Counted from the first letter of the stretch, positions 9,594-19,100 are shown. The stretch is 64,000 nt of DNA from Clostridium sp. Marseille-Q2269 (GCF_943736985.1 NZ_CALSFS010000001.1:744001-808000); one strand, 5' to 3'. The notes: generated from the letters alone by a model not told the origin. Translations and numbers: made by a program.

Positions 9594-9625
9594 AATAACT
9601 CCTCCCTTTTTTATTAAAATTTATA

Positions 9626-9937
9626 TTATAGCCCTAGTTCTTTTTGAATTTTATTTAGTAATGCTTTTGGAGATTTAATTACAACTTCTGTTGAAACATC
9701 TACAATCTTTTTTCCCTCAAATCTTTCTCTTCCCCCAACTTTGATGTCTGCTGCTATAATTACAATATCTGCTGATTTAATATCTTTTAAAGTAAGCTCA
9801 TCTTCTGTTCCTATAGTTCCCTGTGTTTCAATATGAATTTCATGATTTAGTGCTTTTGCAGCACGTATTAATTTTTCCTTTGCTATATAAGTATGTGCGA
9901 TACCAGATGTGCAAGCTGCTATTCCTACAATTTTCAT
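9626..9937 (-). CDS. PTS fructose-family IIB component
   Basis: A 103-residue cytoplasmic IIB protein of the fructose class, which accepts phosphate on Cys9 in the motif IAACTSGIAHT and passes it to sugar bound by IIC. It is a free-standing single domain of normal length. It lies 95 bp after the regulator/IIA gene and 32 bp before IIC, forming one operon. The sugar is unknown. Confidence 0.93.
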   Translation of the reverse strand: MKIVGIAACTSGIAHTYIAKEKLIRAAKALNHEIHIETQGTIGTEDELTLKDIKSADIVIIAADIKVGGRERFEGKKIVDVSTEVVIKSPKALLNKIQKELGL

Positions 9938-10032
9938 CTTTAATTCTTCCTTTCTATTTTGATTTTTAATAATTTCATAAATATCATTAATTAATCGTTA
10001 TCATACTTAACATAATTTAATATTTATTAATC

Positions 10033-12426
10033 TTAGTCTTCTTCTGAACCTGTGATTATATCATATACTTTCTCTGGTGTTGTGGCTTTTAATAATGCAT
10101 CACAAGCTTTGTCATCTCCCAACTTTGCAGCTACCTTTGAAAGTAACCTTACATGAACGCTATTTTTATCTGATTCTGTTACAGCAAACAAAATTACAAA
10201 ATGTACAGGTTCACCATCTAGTGTTTCCCATTTAATAGGTGACTTTGATTTTCCAAAGGCTATTGATGTTTTGCTAACAAATTCAGACTTTCCATGAGGT
10301 ATGGCAATACCATTTCCTATGCCTGTTGACCCTAAAGTTTCTCTATAATATACATCTTTCAAAAACTTTTCTTTATTTGAAATAGTTCCTGCTTCATATA
10401 ATAAATCTGTCAATTCTTTTAAAGCTTCATCTTTTGTTGTTGCCTTCATGTCTAATTTTATTGTTTCTTTTCTTACTACTTTCTTTAAATCTACGCCCAT
10501 ATTATCCCAACCTTCATTATTTAATTTAAAATATGATTTTACATCCTCTTTCTTTTTACACTTTGTTAGATAACTTGCGTAATCTTCAGTAATTTGAAAA
10601 TTAGCTATTTCTTTTACAAGATCTATCATAATCTTAGTATTTTCTGTAGCAATATAAAAAACTATTTGCTTTTCATTGTTTTCTATATTGTTTATGCTAA
10701 ATCCTAATGTGTCCTTTTTGTTAAAAAAGCTTATACATATTTTTAAATTCTTGTTTAATTCTATCTCATGAAAAATAATATTTTTGTTAATTTGTTTATG
10801 GAATCCCTCTATAACTTCCCCCTTTTTTTCATTGAAATATATTAAATCTTCATTTAAATATTTTGCAATTAATTTAGTTTCAACAGTTACTTTTGATTTA
10901 TAATTTTTATTCTCAGTTAAAAAATTAGATATAGTTTTAATATCCTGTTCATTTAAAAATGTTGATACTAATAAATATGGTTTGTTTTGCAAACTTAACG
11001 GAACAGTTGAAATTATTAAATCTATGCTATCAAGATTCATATTTGTTACTCTAGTTGCAGATGTACTTTCTATAATTTCAAACTGTGGAAAATGTCTTTC
11101 AAGTTTTACACTCAAAAGCTTAGATGTTCCGTATCCACTGTGACAAATAACTAATACCTTCCTTTTGGTAGATGAATTTTCTAACCCCAACTGATAATAT
11201 AAAGCCAAATAACCAATTTCATCTAAAGGTACTTCTTTTTCTTTTAAATCATGAGATACAATTATTGAAGCAATTTTGCATATGTTTAGAATAGTAGTAT
11301 ATTGTTCTCTTATATCCTGAATAAGTGGATTAGATATTTCTATATTATACTGCATACGATTTAACATAGCTCTTATATGAAGTAATAGTTTATCCATAAC
11401 AACCTTGTCTTTTTCAATGTTTATTTGTAATATTTTCTGTATACATTCTGTTAACTTATTTCTAAAAGTTATGGCTCTCTGATCTAACTTATTTAATATC
11501 TTATCTTCATTTTTAGCTTCCTCTTTAATTAATCCAAATGATGTAAAGTATTGGTATAAATAATAAACTTCTGATTCTCCTAAATTAATTTTGAATTCTT
11601 TATTAATCCTATCTACACATAAAATAGCTTCTCTATACTCTTTTTTAGATTTAAAATTTTCCTCTTCTTCTTTTATTCTTATAGATTTTCCTTCTTCTCC
11701 CCTAGACATAGAAATCAAAATATGCGTAATCAAATTCATATAATAAATATCATCTATTCTGCAGTTATATTTTTTCTCTAAATCAAGTAATAACTTATTT
11801 ACATATATTATTCTTTCTTTTTCAAATAATTCTGATAGTCCATTTAATGTAACGGCATCTAATCTACTTGCCAATTCCTTAATATTTTTTTCATTTTTAT
11901 CGTTATTAGAATATTGAAACAATAAAGATGCAATAGCACGTCTAATATCTACTTCTAAACCTTTTAATTTAGTTCCCTCAACATTTTTTTCTAATATTAA
12001 ATTGAAGGAGGAAAGCCACTGTTCTATATATTTAAAATCATTTATTATACTTGTCTTGCTAACATAGTATTTATCAGCCAGCTTTTGAATTGAAGTACTG
12101 CTGTGAGAGTTAATTAGCATATCCTTTATAATTTCTATTCTTCTATGATTTATGGAGATTTTTTCATCCTTGTTTTTTTCAATGTTTAGATTATCACGTA
12201 AGACAAGTTTTGCATTCCAAACATCTTTTATCATTATTCCACTGCCATGTTTCTTATCTAGCTTAATATGAAATCCACTTAAATAATGTTCAATTATTAT
12301 AAGATCCTTTTTTAAAGTTTTATTAGAAACTCTTAAGAATTTAGTAAAATATTCAATTGGTTTAAATTCATTTTCATTTAAAAGCAAATTTATAAATTGA
12401 ATTTGTCTTAAATTTAATCTGTCCAT
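10033..12426 (-). CDS. BglG-family PTS regulator with fused IIB-like and fructose-type IIA domains
   Basis: About 797 residues from the ATG at 12426, which has GGGAGG about 10 nt upstream; an in-frame ATG 29 codons earlier lacks such a site. The order is an N-terminal helix-turn-helix region opening MDRLNLRQIQFINLLL, two PTS regulation domains (about 180-400), a IIB-like domain with the Cys in VLVICHSGYGTS, a divergent middle part, and a C-terminal IIA-Fru domain with the phosphohistidine in GIAIPHGKS. This is the MtlR/LicR architecture. The IIA domain probably completes the fructose-class PTS downstream and ties transcription to its phosphorylation state. It is first in its operon. Confidence 0.9.
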   Translation of the reverse strand: MDRLNLRQIQFINLLLNENEFKPIEYFTKFLRVSNKTLKKDLIIIEHYLSGFHIKLDKKHGSGIMIKDVWNAKLVLRDNLNIEKNKDEKISINHRRIEIIKDMLINSHSSTSIQKLADKYYVSKTSIINDFKYIEQWLSSFNLILEKNVEGTKLKGLEVDIRRAIASLLFQYSNNDKNEKNIKELASRLDAVTLNGLSELFEKERIIYVNKLLLDLEKKYNCRIDDIYYMNLITHILISMSRGEEGKSIRIKEEEENFKSKKEYREAILCVDRINKEFKINLGESEVYYLYQYFTSFGLIKEEAKNEDKILNKLDQRAITFRNKLTECIQKILQINIEKDKVVMDKLLLHIRAMLNRMQYNIEISNPLIQDIREQYTTILNICKIASIIVSHDLKEKEVPLDEIGYLALYYQLGLENSSTKRKVLVICHSGYGTSKLLSVKLERHFPQFEIIESTSATRVTNMNLDSIDLIISTVPLSLQNKPYLLVSTFLNEQDIKTISNFLTENKNYKSKVTVETKLIAKYLNEDLIYFNEKKGEVIEGFHKQINKNIIFHEIELNKNLKICISFFNKKDTLGFSINNIENNEKQIVFYIATENTKIMIDLVKEIANFQITEDYASYLTKCKKKEDVKSYFKLNNEGWDNMGVDLKKVVRKETIKLDMKATTKDEALKELTDLLYEAGTISNKEKFLKDVYYRETLGSTGIGNGIAIPHGKSEFVSKTSIAFGKSKSPIKWETLDGEPVHFVILFAVTESDKNSVHVRLLSKVAAKLGDDKACDALLKATTPEKVYDIITGSEED

Positions 12427-12645
12427 ATTTGTGCTCTCCTCCCTTCTTTTATTATCTTTACTTTTCTTCTTTATATACAAGATATCATGAATATAAATAT
12501 TATAAAATAACAAATAAGTTCCCTTTTATATAGAATTTATGTACCGCTTTTAAACCATTACATAGTCTTAATTTAAAAATAAAAAATTATATAGTTTAAT
12601 TAATACAACATTTAATAAACCTTTTAAGCCAATCATATAAAATTT

Positions 12646-12678
12646 AAAATAGAGCCAGAATAATTCTGGCTCTATTTT
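12646..12678 (-). terminator. Intrinsic terminator of the isomerase operon
   Basis: A perfect 15-bp inverted repeat (12646-12660 and 12664-12678) with a 3-nt loop and A/T-rich shoulders, about 95 bp after the mannose-6-phosphate isomerase stop. The stem core is AGAGCCAGAA, and T runs flank both sides, so it could act in either direction. Confidence 0.85.
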
Positions 12679-12772
12679 TATAACTACTACTTAAATTTTT
12701 TATTTTACTTTTTCTCTTAACCATTAAATACATGAATTTATTTTACTAATATTAAATCACTATTGCCTCATA

Positions 12773-14533
12773 TTAAACTCTTACATAAGCTTTTAATGTG
12801 GCTATTTTTTCACCTATAGAATCTCCATAAGGTCTAATAGTATATTCTCCTACACTAGCTGGTATAATAAATGTCTCTGCATAATTAACTACAAATGGTT
12901 CAAATTTATTATTTGGAGATTCTACTATTGCTTTATCTCCCTCCACAAGATTTAATACATTTACTTCTCCATTGGTATTATGACTTACCTTTTTAGTGAA
13001 CCAATGTCTTCTTGTTTCTATAAATTCTTTTTCATGTAACCCAGTTCTTTCCTCAATCCAGCCGTCACCTTCTGCCACAACTTCTACTCTATTTACTAAA
13101 TTTTTCATTGTCCAATCTGTATCTCTATCAAATTGAACAACTTCTTCTCCATGAGCTATGTTTATTGGTCTTGGTTTTCCATCCATACCAAGTCTACCCC
13201 AATCCCATAGTTTAAAGGTATAAATATTAGGAGTTGATGATATTTCAAGTACCATGGTATTAGCACCTGAACAATGTACCGTTCCTGGTGGTATTAAAAA
13301 ATGATCATGCTTTTTAGCTTTAATTTTATTGGAGTAATTTTCAGCATTAAAATCCCCTTCTCCGTTTTGTGCTTTTTTCAAATCGCCAAAGAATTTTTCT
13401 TTAGTAACTCCATTTTTTACCCCAAGATACACACAAGGATTCTGATCTTCTTTAGCATCTAATATATAATAAGATTCTTCTTGAGTATAATGTATTCCAA
13501 ATTTTTCTTGTGCATATTCTACTAATGGGTGAACTTGCAGTGAAAGATTTTGACCTTCCATAGTATCTAAAAAATCAAATCTAATAGGGAAATCTGATCC
13601 AAATCTAGCATGAACTTTGTCACCTAGCAATTCTATAGGATGAGTAAACACCACATCTATTGAAGGTATTTCAACTATTGTATCTCCAACTTTAAGTAAT
13701 AGAGAGTTTTCTTCAGGCACACAATCAAAGCACCATGCATAATTTTCTATATTTCTATCTAAATCACAAACTTCTTTCATCCATTGTCCTCCCCAAACCC
13801 CTGGGTCAAAGAATGGTACAACTCTAAATGGTCTACTAGAAGTTTCCTTTAATCCTGCTCTAAAAGCTTCTCCTGATATCATTTTAGGAGTGTTTTTTAA
13901 GTTTGTATCTAATATATAATTAAACTTGTGAAATCTACGTTTCTTATATCTATCTGCTACCTTCCACTCAAAAAAATGTCCTCTTTTAAGTTTTCTTAAT
14001 GGATCTTCATTATAGTTTCTACCCTTCCAGTTGGGAATTTCGTGACTTCTGTACCTTTGTTGAATTTCCCACCTAGCTAAATCTGCGTATATATATATAT
14101 CAGGCTTTATACAAAATTCTGCTCCAACACCATAAATAACAACTAATCCTTTTGCATTTTCAATTTGTTTTTGTACTTTAACTAATTTATCTTTATCTAC
14201 ATAATCCTCTAAAGTACTTAAAGTCATTTTCCCAAAAACTCTATCATCTGTAACTGTATCTTTTATCTTTTTCTCTACAGTATCTATGTCTTCAAATATG
14301 GCCTCATCTGTGTATATATTTAAGCTTTCTCCTAGCCTATCTACAATACCTGATTTAATTTCTTCTACTCTAACTCCTGGATAAAAATCTACTACTACTA
14401 CTTTTCTTTTTTTATTTATTTTATTTAAATCAGATTTTATAACCTGTACTATTTTATCATACCCTTCAAATGAATGTCCTTTTTCATATCCTTTAACTTC
14501 TACATATGGTTGTTTATCATATTTGAAACTCAT
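12773..14533 (-). CDS. manA: Class I mannose-6-phosphate isomerase with N-terminal kinase-like extension
   Basis: This 586-residue protein interconverts mannose-6-phosphate and fructose-6-phosphate. The C-terminal part (about 230-586) is a type I phosphomannose isomerase with the zinc ligands visible: QVHP (Gln333, His335), Glu353 in EESYYILDA and His420 in PPGTVHCSG. The first about 215 residues resemble the lid half of a uridine-kinase-like domain, with no P-loop visible. The family without this extension is usually 310-400 residues. It follows two cupin isomerase homologues with short gaps, downstream of a GntR operator at 15894-15907, and probably feeds mannose-6-phosphate from the PTS at 16.4-19.1 kb into glycolysis. 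The function of the N-terminal domain is unknown. Confidence 0.85.
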   Translation of the reverse strand: MSFKYDKQPYVEVKGYEKGHSFEGYDKIVQVIKSDLNKINKKRKVVVVDFYPGVRVEEIKSGIVDRLGESLNIYTDEAIFEDIDTVEKKIKDTVTDDRVFGKMTLSTLEDYVDKDKLVKVQKQIENAKGLVVIYGVGAEFCIKPDIYIYADLARWEIQQRYRSHEIPNWKGRNYNEDPLRKLKRGHFFEWKVADRYKKRRFHKFNYILDTNLKNTPKMISGEAFRAGLKETSSRPFRVVPFFDPGVWGGQWMKEVCDLDRNIENYAWCFDCVPEENSLLLKVGDTIVEIPSIDVVFTHPIELLGDKVHARFGSDFPIRFDFLDTMEGQNLSLQVHPLVEYAQEKFGIHYTQEESYYILDAKEDQNPCVYLGVKNGVTKEKFFGDLKKAQNGEGDFNAENYSNKIKAKKHDHFLIPPGTVHCSGANTMVLEISSTPNIYTFKLWDWGRLGMDGKPRPINIAHGEEVVQFDRDTDWTMKNLVNRVEVVAEGDGWIEERTGLHEKEFIETRRHWFTKKVSHNTNGEVNVLNLVEGDKAIVESPNNKFEPFVVNYAETFIIPASVGEYTIRPYGDSIGEKIATLKAYVRV

Positions 14534-14542
14534 AATGACCTC

Positions 14543-15082
14543 CTATTTTACTATTATTTCTCCATGTACTTTATAAACTCTGTACGGGAAACTCTTATTT
14601 TCTATTGCTTTATAATCATGACCTGCTGCCTTTCTCCAAGCTGCACCAACTCTAAAGTCAGTATCCCCGGTATTTATAAGCCTATGAGCATATTCTCCAT
14701 GGATATAATGTATGGATCCTTTTGATACCTTCTCTGCAAAACATTCTCCTGTATTGTTCATATATAAAAGTAATCCATTACCACCCAATCCAAAGTATAT
14801 TTCTGGTTCTTTTCTATCTTCATGAAAATGTCCTCGTGTTAAGTTACATTCACCGTTTACTGTAATAGGATGTAATATAGTTAATCCCCAAAGTATTGTG
14901 TTTTCTCCTCCTTCGTCAAAGGAATAAACTTCATACATTTCAGTATTCTCATCCAAACTATTATCTTTTGAATCATAAGCTACTGAAATATCTTTATATA
15001 ATTTTTTATAGCATTGAACATTATCTCCCTGTATAACTCCATTAAAAAAATCTTGTTTGTATTTTGGCTCTCTTATTTCCAA
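14543..15082 (-). CDS. Cupin-type glucose-6-phosphate isomerase
   Basis: This 179-residue protein belongs to the cupin phosphoglucose isomerase family first known from archaea. The metal-binding motif is TRGHFHEDRKEPEIYFG, giving His85, His87 and Glu94, with a second-motif His133 in EYAHRLIN. It would interconvert glucose-6-phosphate and fructose-6-phosphate in the cytoplasm. It lies 9 bp before manA and 19 bp after another cupin homologue. The family call is strong; the substrate could also be a related hexose phosphate. Confidence 0.85.
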   Translation of the reverse strand: MEIREPKYKQDFFNGVIQGDNVQCYKKLYKDISVAYDSKDNSLDENTEMYEVYSFDEGGENTILWGLTILHPITVNGECNLTRGHFHEDRKEPEIYFGLGGNGLLLYMNNTGECFAEKVSKGSIHYIHGEYAHRLINTGDTDFRVGAAWRKAAGHDYKAIENKSFPYRVYKVHGEIIVK

Positions 15083-15101
15083 ATCTGCCCCTCCTATCTT
15101 C

Positions 15102-15875
15102 TTAGGGAATAAAGTTTTCCCATACTTCTTTATAATCTAATGGCTTAGTAATAAATCTAAATCTATCTTTATCCTCTTTATACTGAGAGTAAATTGACTT
15201 TGTATAGTTCAAATTTAGTTCTGTATATCTTCTTGGTTTTTTTATTTCTAATTTACACTCATCATACTTAAGGTTTTTTTCAAATTCTATATTTCCATCT
15301 TTCACTATGGGAAAATATGCCAATCCATTATGTGCCCTTACATCCTCATAATCAAAGCCAAAATCTCTAATGCACCATGCTCCAAACACCATAAAATCAT
15401 CCACATTAGCATTAGTTGTATAATGTGCCCAACCTGGTGGAACAAGTACTATATCTCCTTTTTCAGCTTCCACTGCAAAAACTCTTCCTGGATTGTTCTT
15501 TGCACTTTCCTGCATAAATATTATGGCCTTTCCATGCCATATTTCATATAATTCTCCTGTGGAACAATTACACGATTTTGAAATTGCATGAATATGACCT
15601 TGAGATCTTACAGGTTCATCTCCCATAATTCCTTTTGAGTAAATACATGCGCCATATAATAAATTTCTATCTACAAGATCTTTTTTGTCTTCTATAAGTC
15701 CTATATCCATTGCTATACTATATACTATATCTGGTCCTTCACAGTTAGGATTTTTAAGACTTTTTCTTATATCCTCTAGCCTTCTTTTTTCTGTTATTGG
15801 GCCAAAATTTTTATTTCCATATACAAATTCTTTTGTATTAAAATCATATCTTAGCCCCATTCCATTATCAAACAT
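15102..15875 (-). CDS. Cupin sugar-phosphate isomerase homologue
   Basis: This 257-residue cupin is related to the gene that follows it but longer. Metal ligands are visible as SQGHIH (His94, His96), Glu108 in GELYEIW and His151 in PPGWAHYT. It probably isomerises a sugar phosphate, by analogy with cupin phosphoglucose isomerases. It is the first gene of the three-gene isomerase operon, with AAGGAG before the ATG. A GntR-type palindrome (15894-15907) lies only 19 bp upstream of the start codon. A second isomerase in one operon suggests a different substrate or an anomerase role; that is inference. Confidence 0.75.
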   Translation of the reverse strand: MFDNGMGLRYDFNTKEFVYGNKNFGPITEKRRLEDIRKSLKNPNCEGPDIVYSIAMDIGLIEDKKDLVDRNLLYGACIYSKGIMGDEPVRSQGHIHAISKSCNCSTGELYEIWHGKAIIFMQESAKNNPGRVFAVEAEKGDIVLVPPGWAHYTTNANVDDFMVFGAWCIRDFGFDYEDVRAHNGLAYFPIVKDGNIEFEKNLKYDECKLEIKKPRRYTELNLNYTKSIYSQYKEDKDRFRFITKPLDYKEVWENFIP

Positions 15876-15893
15876 GCTCTTCTCCTTTATAAT

Positions 15894-15907
15894 AATGTTA
15901 TAACATT
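15894..15907 (-). promoter_or_regulatory. GntR operator copy upstream of the isomerase operon
   Basis: The perfect 14-bp palindrome AATGTTATAACATT occurs here, between a probable promoter and the ribosome-binding site of the first cupin gene. Identical copies lie at 19106-19119 and 19962-19975, each upstream of a unit of the same sugar locus. Bound here, a repressor would overlap the -10 region or block elongation. Confidence 0.8.
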
Positions 15908-16108
15908 TGTTTTTCTAAAAAATTAAAGGCAAAACTAACTTTACCTTAGATAAATATAATTTTTTATTCTTATATAAAAATCAAGCTTACTTCTTCTTAT
16001 AATTGAGAAATTATACTTTCTATATAACCTATTACAACATTAATTTGTTCTTAATATAATTTATTTATATTATTAAAACATTACTCTATTTAACTTATAA
16101 AAAATTTT

Positions 16109-16357
16109 CTATAAAACCTTTTTAGTCATTTCTAAAATGTGTCTTTTTATCTTTGGGATACAAATCCATAATAAAATAAATATAATAAAACTTATTATAG
16201 ATAATGATAATGCTGCTATTAAAAGCCCTGTACTTCTATCTTTAATATAAAAGGTAAAAGTTAAACTTAATGTACTTAACACCCCAAAGAAAATTATCAT
16301 CTTCTTTATGGTTAAAAAATATTTATATTCTTTTACTATCTTTTGTTTAGTATCCAT
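16109..16357 (-). CDS. Small two-helix membrane protein (PTS operon)
   Basis: An 82-residue protein with two predicted membrane helices (about 20-36 and 47-68) and basic ends (N-terminal MDTKQKIVKEYKYF, C-terminal KIKRHILEMTKKV). It is not a recognised family. It lies 107 bp after the PTS IID gene on the same strand and is probably co-transcribed with it. Its role is unknown; an accessory to the permease is possible. Confidence 0.6.
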   Translation of the reverse strand: MDTKQKIVKEYKYFLTIKKMIIFFGVLSTLSLTFTFYIKDRSTGLLIAALSLSIISFIIFILLWICIPKIKRHILEMTKKVL

Positions 16358-16464
16358 TTTTACCTCCTATATTTTAAGGAAAGGCAACTTTAAAGTCACC
16401 CTTCCTATATTAAAATTAACTCTGTGTTCCTTAAGCTGTAATTATATATTTATTATTAATATTT

Positions 16465-17286
16465 CTAAAAGAATTTCACCCCAACACCTATGATAGATAT
16501 TATTGTTAATACTCCCATAACCTTAAGTGGTGACATCTTTTTCTTACTCATTAGCCACCAACTAAATATGATAGCAAATAATCCTAATATATTTGGGAAT
16601 ATATTATTTAAAATAGGCATTACTTCTATTCCTTTAGCTCCACCAGTACTAATAACAAGCCCAGTTTTGATTACTACATAAGATGCTCCAACTCCACCTA
16701 CAACTATTGATCCTAGTAAATTAAAAGCTTCTCTTGCTCTATTTGCTACATCCCCAACAATCAAATCTACAGATTTAGTTCCTAATTGATATCCTTTAAA
16801 GAATACATAGTAGGATAATCCTGTTACTGTAATTAAATAAGTAAGTATATAGAATATTGCTCCCATAGGACTTCCATCTTTAGACATTCCTATAGCTATT
16901 GATATAAGTAATGGAATATACATTCCTGGAAGCATTGCATCACCAATACCAGCTAAAGGTCCCATTAATCCAAGTTTTATACTATTTATCATTTCATCAT
17001 CTATTGCTGCTCCGTTGGCTCTTTCTTCTTCCAATCCGCATACTATACCATTTATTACGGAACCTAATTGTGGTTCTGTATTATAAAAAGTTGAACTTCT
17101 TTTTAATGCTTTTATTTCTTCTTCTTTATTTCCACCATAAAGTTTCTTGATTACAGGTATCATGGATACTGCAAATCCCATTGCTTCAAGCCATTCAAAT
17201 GACATAGATGAAAGATTACCGAATGTCCATAATAACCAGGATTTTCTTAAAGTTTTTTTATCTAATTTTCTTGGTGTATTTTCCAT
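16465..17286 (-). CDS. PTS mannose-family IID component
   Basis: This 273-residue membrane subunit of the second mannose-class PTS shows the IID hallmarks: FEWLEAMGFAVSMIPVIKKL near residues 30-50, the EEERANGAAIDDEMI stretch, and the glycine loop GLMGPLAGIGDAMLPG. The start codon immediately follows the IIC stop with no gap, so translation is coupled. It is the last PTS gene of the IIA-IIB-IIC-IID operon. Mannose is the likely sugar because mannose-6-phosphate isomerase is in the same regulon. Confidence 0.93.
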   Translation of the reverse strand: MENTPRKLDKKTLRKSWLLWTFGNLSSMSFEWLEAMGFAVSMIPVIKKLYGGNKEEEIKALKRSSTFYNTEPQLGSVINGIVCGLEEERANGAAIDDEMINSIKLGLMGPLAGIGDAMLPGMYIPLLISIAIGMSKDGSPMGAIFYILTYLITVTGLSYYVFFKGYQLGTKSVDLIVGDVANRAREAFNLLGSIVVGGVGASYVVIKTGLVISTGGAKGIEVMPILNNIFPNILGLFAIIFSWWLMSKKKMSPLKVMGVLTIISIIGVGVKFF

Positions 17287-18114
17287 CTATAAATCATCCT
17301 CCTCATCATCTAAATCTCCTCCTGATGCAGTAGCAGCTTGTGCCTTTGGTGCAGTATAATTAAAGTGTAATAGTGCAAAGAATGCTCCTATTATAGCTAA
17401 AGCAATCATATTTATTTTTAATGCTGCTATTAATGTAAATCCAAATAAAAAGTAAATTATTTCTAAATTCTTTTTAGTTACCTGTCTAAGCAATATTGCA
17501 ACACCTACAGCTGGCAACATACCACCTAACGCTGTTAAAACTCTCATAGTAAATGAAGTCATTGGGAACATGGAGATTATATTATTAGCTAAATCTGCCC
17601 CGAAGTATAGAATTGCTGCTGTTGGTATGATTCTATAAGCCATTTGTACTATTTGTGGTCCTATAAAGTGATTAAATATCATGCCCTTATAGTCTCCTTT
17701 TTCCATACTAGTAATAGCTCTGTGATTCCAAAATGAGTTAGTAAGCATCATAAAGTTGTGGAATATTGTTCCTATAACACCTACTGCGGTAGCTATTGCA
17801 ACTGAAGATTGAACTGTAGCTCCCCCTTTAACTGCTAAGATACCAAGGGCCACTCCAATATATGCTGCTGAATTTAAATCTTGTGGCATTGCTCCACCTG
17901 GAGTAACCAATGCTATAAAAACAACTTGTACTGCTACTCCCACTAGAACTCCTGTAGTAACGTCGCCTAATATAAGTCCGATTAAAAATCCTGATACTAT
18001 TGGTCTACTTAATACATACCATCCACCAGATAATCCAAGTAAAGGTACTGCAGACAATGATCCTGCATAAGAAAGTATACCTATGAGTAAGGCTTGAAAA
18101 ATTGATATCTCCAT
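17287..18114 (-). CDS. PTS mannose-family IIC component
   Basis: A 275-residue polytopic IIC subunit with the sorbose-permease pattern: RPIVSGFLIGLILGDVTTG near residues 37-55, then LVTPGGAMPQDLNSAAYIG. It ends in an acidic tail (GGDLDDEEDDL). It follows IIB by 24 bp and abuts IID. It forms the translocation path with IID and depends on the IIA and IIB proteins of the same operon. Confidence 0.93.
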   Translation of the reverse strand: MEISIFQALLIGILSYAGSLSAVPLLGLSGGWYVLSRPIVSGFLIGLILGDVTTGVLVGVAVQVVFIALVTPGGAMPQDLNSAAYIGVALGILAVKGGATVQSSVAIATAVGVIGTIFHNFMMLTNSFWNHRAITSMEKGDYKGMIFNHFIGPQIVQMAYRIIPTAAILYFGADLANNIISMFPMTSFTMRVLTALGGMLPAVGVAILLRQVTKKNLEIIYFLFGFTLIAALKINMIALAIIGAFFALLHFNYTAPKAQAATASGGDLDDEEDDL

Positions 18115-18138
18115 ACTTCATCCTCCCTTTTTAATATG

Positions 18139-18630
18139 TTATTTTATAAATTTTTCTCTTACGTTTTTCCATAGGACACTCTTTTCATCTGGAACTAACC
18201 TAAAGTCAATTTTGTACCCTTTGTTATAAATTTTTTCATATGCTAATGCCTCTTCAGCTGTTATATCTGCATTTTTATTTACTGTAGTAGTATTTTCTCT
18301 TGCACTTTGAGGTCCTACATTTACAAGATCTGTATTTACAGTCATATCATAATCTACTAGAATTTTAGCCATATCTATTGGGTTTTTTGTTATTAGGAAA
18401 TATTTCTTTTCACTATCTATCATCTTTTGCTTTTTTTCTTCAAATTGTTGAAAAGTAAATATAAATGTTTTCTTTTCTGATGCTGCCTTTAAAACTGATT
18501 TAATTAATTTATCTGATGCAGCTTTATCATTTATAGCTATTATTCCATCACAAGGATATTCCATTGCCCATCTAGTAACTACCTGTCCGTGTATTATTCT
18601 GTCATCTATTCTTAAAAATTCTATTGCCAT
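18139..18630 (-). CDS. PTS mannose-family IIB component
   Basis: A 163-residue cytoplasmic phosphocarrier. The phosphorylated residue is His14 in LRIDDRIIHGQVV. It is of normal family length, lies 18 bp after the IIA gene, and has a good AGGAGG-like ribosome-binding site. It takes phosphate from IIA and passes it to the sugar entering through IIC/IID. Confidence 0.93.
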   Translation of the reverse strand: MAIEFLRIDDRIIHGQVVTRWAMEYPCDGIIAINDKAASDKLIKSVLKAASEKKTFIFTFQQFEEKKQKMIDSEKKYFLITKNPIDMAKILVDYDMTVNTDLVNVGPQSARENTTTVNKNADITAEEALAYEKIYNKGYKIDFRLVPDEKSVLWKNVREKFIK

Positions 18631-18648
18631 ATTAATTCCTCCTTAAAG

Positions 18649-19068
18649 TTATAAACTGTCTTCTTCATCATCTATAATTTCAAATCTATCAATTGCTTTT
18701 CTACTTTCAGAGATTAGACTCTCTATATCTTCTTCTGTTATAGTATCTTCTTTTAAAGATACATTTATAAGTAAAGGTAAATTTACTCCAGTAATTATAA
18801 CGGATTTAGAAAGCAAACCGTTTTCATCAAGTGCAGCAAGAGTTGCAGTGTAAGGAGATCCTCCTTTTAAGTCTGCTAATATTACTATTTCATCAGCTAA
18901 TTTAAAACTTCTTATGATTTCGTTTACTTCCCTCTTAAAATCTTCTATTCCCATGTTCATTTTTAAGCAGCAACTTTTAGCATTGATAGCATCTCCTAAA
19001 ATAACTTTTCCTGATTCAATAATGCCTTCTGCTAGTGTTCCGTGACTTACTATTAATAATTCTCTCAC
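18649..19068 (-). CDS. PTS mannose-family IIA component
   Basis: A 139-residue IIA-Man protein with the phosphohistidine His9 in LIVSHGTLAEG and the core DLKGGSPYTATLAAL. The start codon is GTG, supported by AGGTGAT 5 nt upstream. It ends in an acidic segment (EIIDDEEDSL). It is the first gene of the operon, behind the GntR-controlled promoter at 19101-19129, and could also supply phosphate to the IIA-less PTS at the left edge of the window. Confidence 0.93.
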   Translation of the reverse strand: MRELLIVSHGTLAEGIIESGKVILGDAINAKSCCLKMNMGIEDFKREVNEIIRSFKLADEIVILADLKGGSPYTATLAALDENGLLSKSVIITGVNLPLLINVSLKEDTITEEDIESLISESRKAIDRFEIIDDEEDSL

Positions 19069-19100
19069 TATATCACCTCTTAATATCTTATCATACTTAT

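Noticed and set aside
14474-14725. Plus-strand reading frame of 83 codons
   Set aside because: It lies antisense to the isomerase genes, has no ribosome-binding site, and reads as a shadow of the opposite frame.
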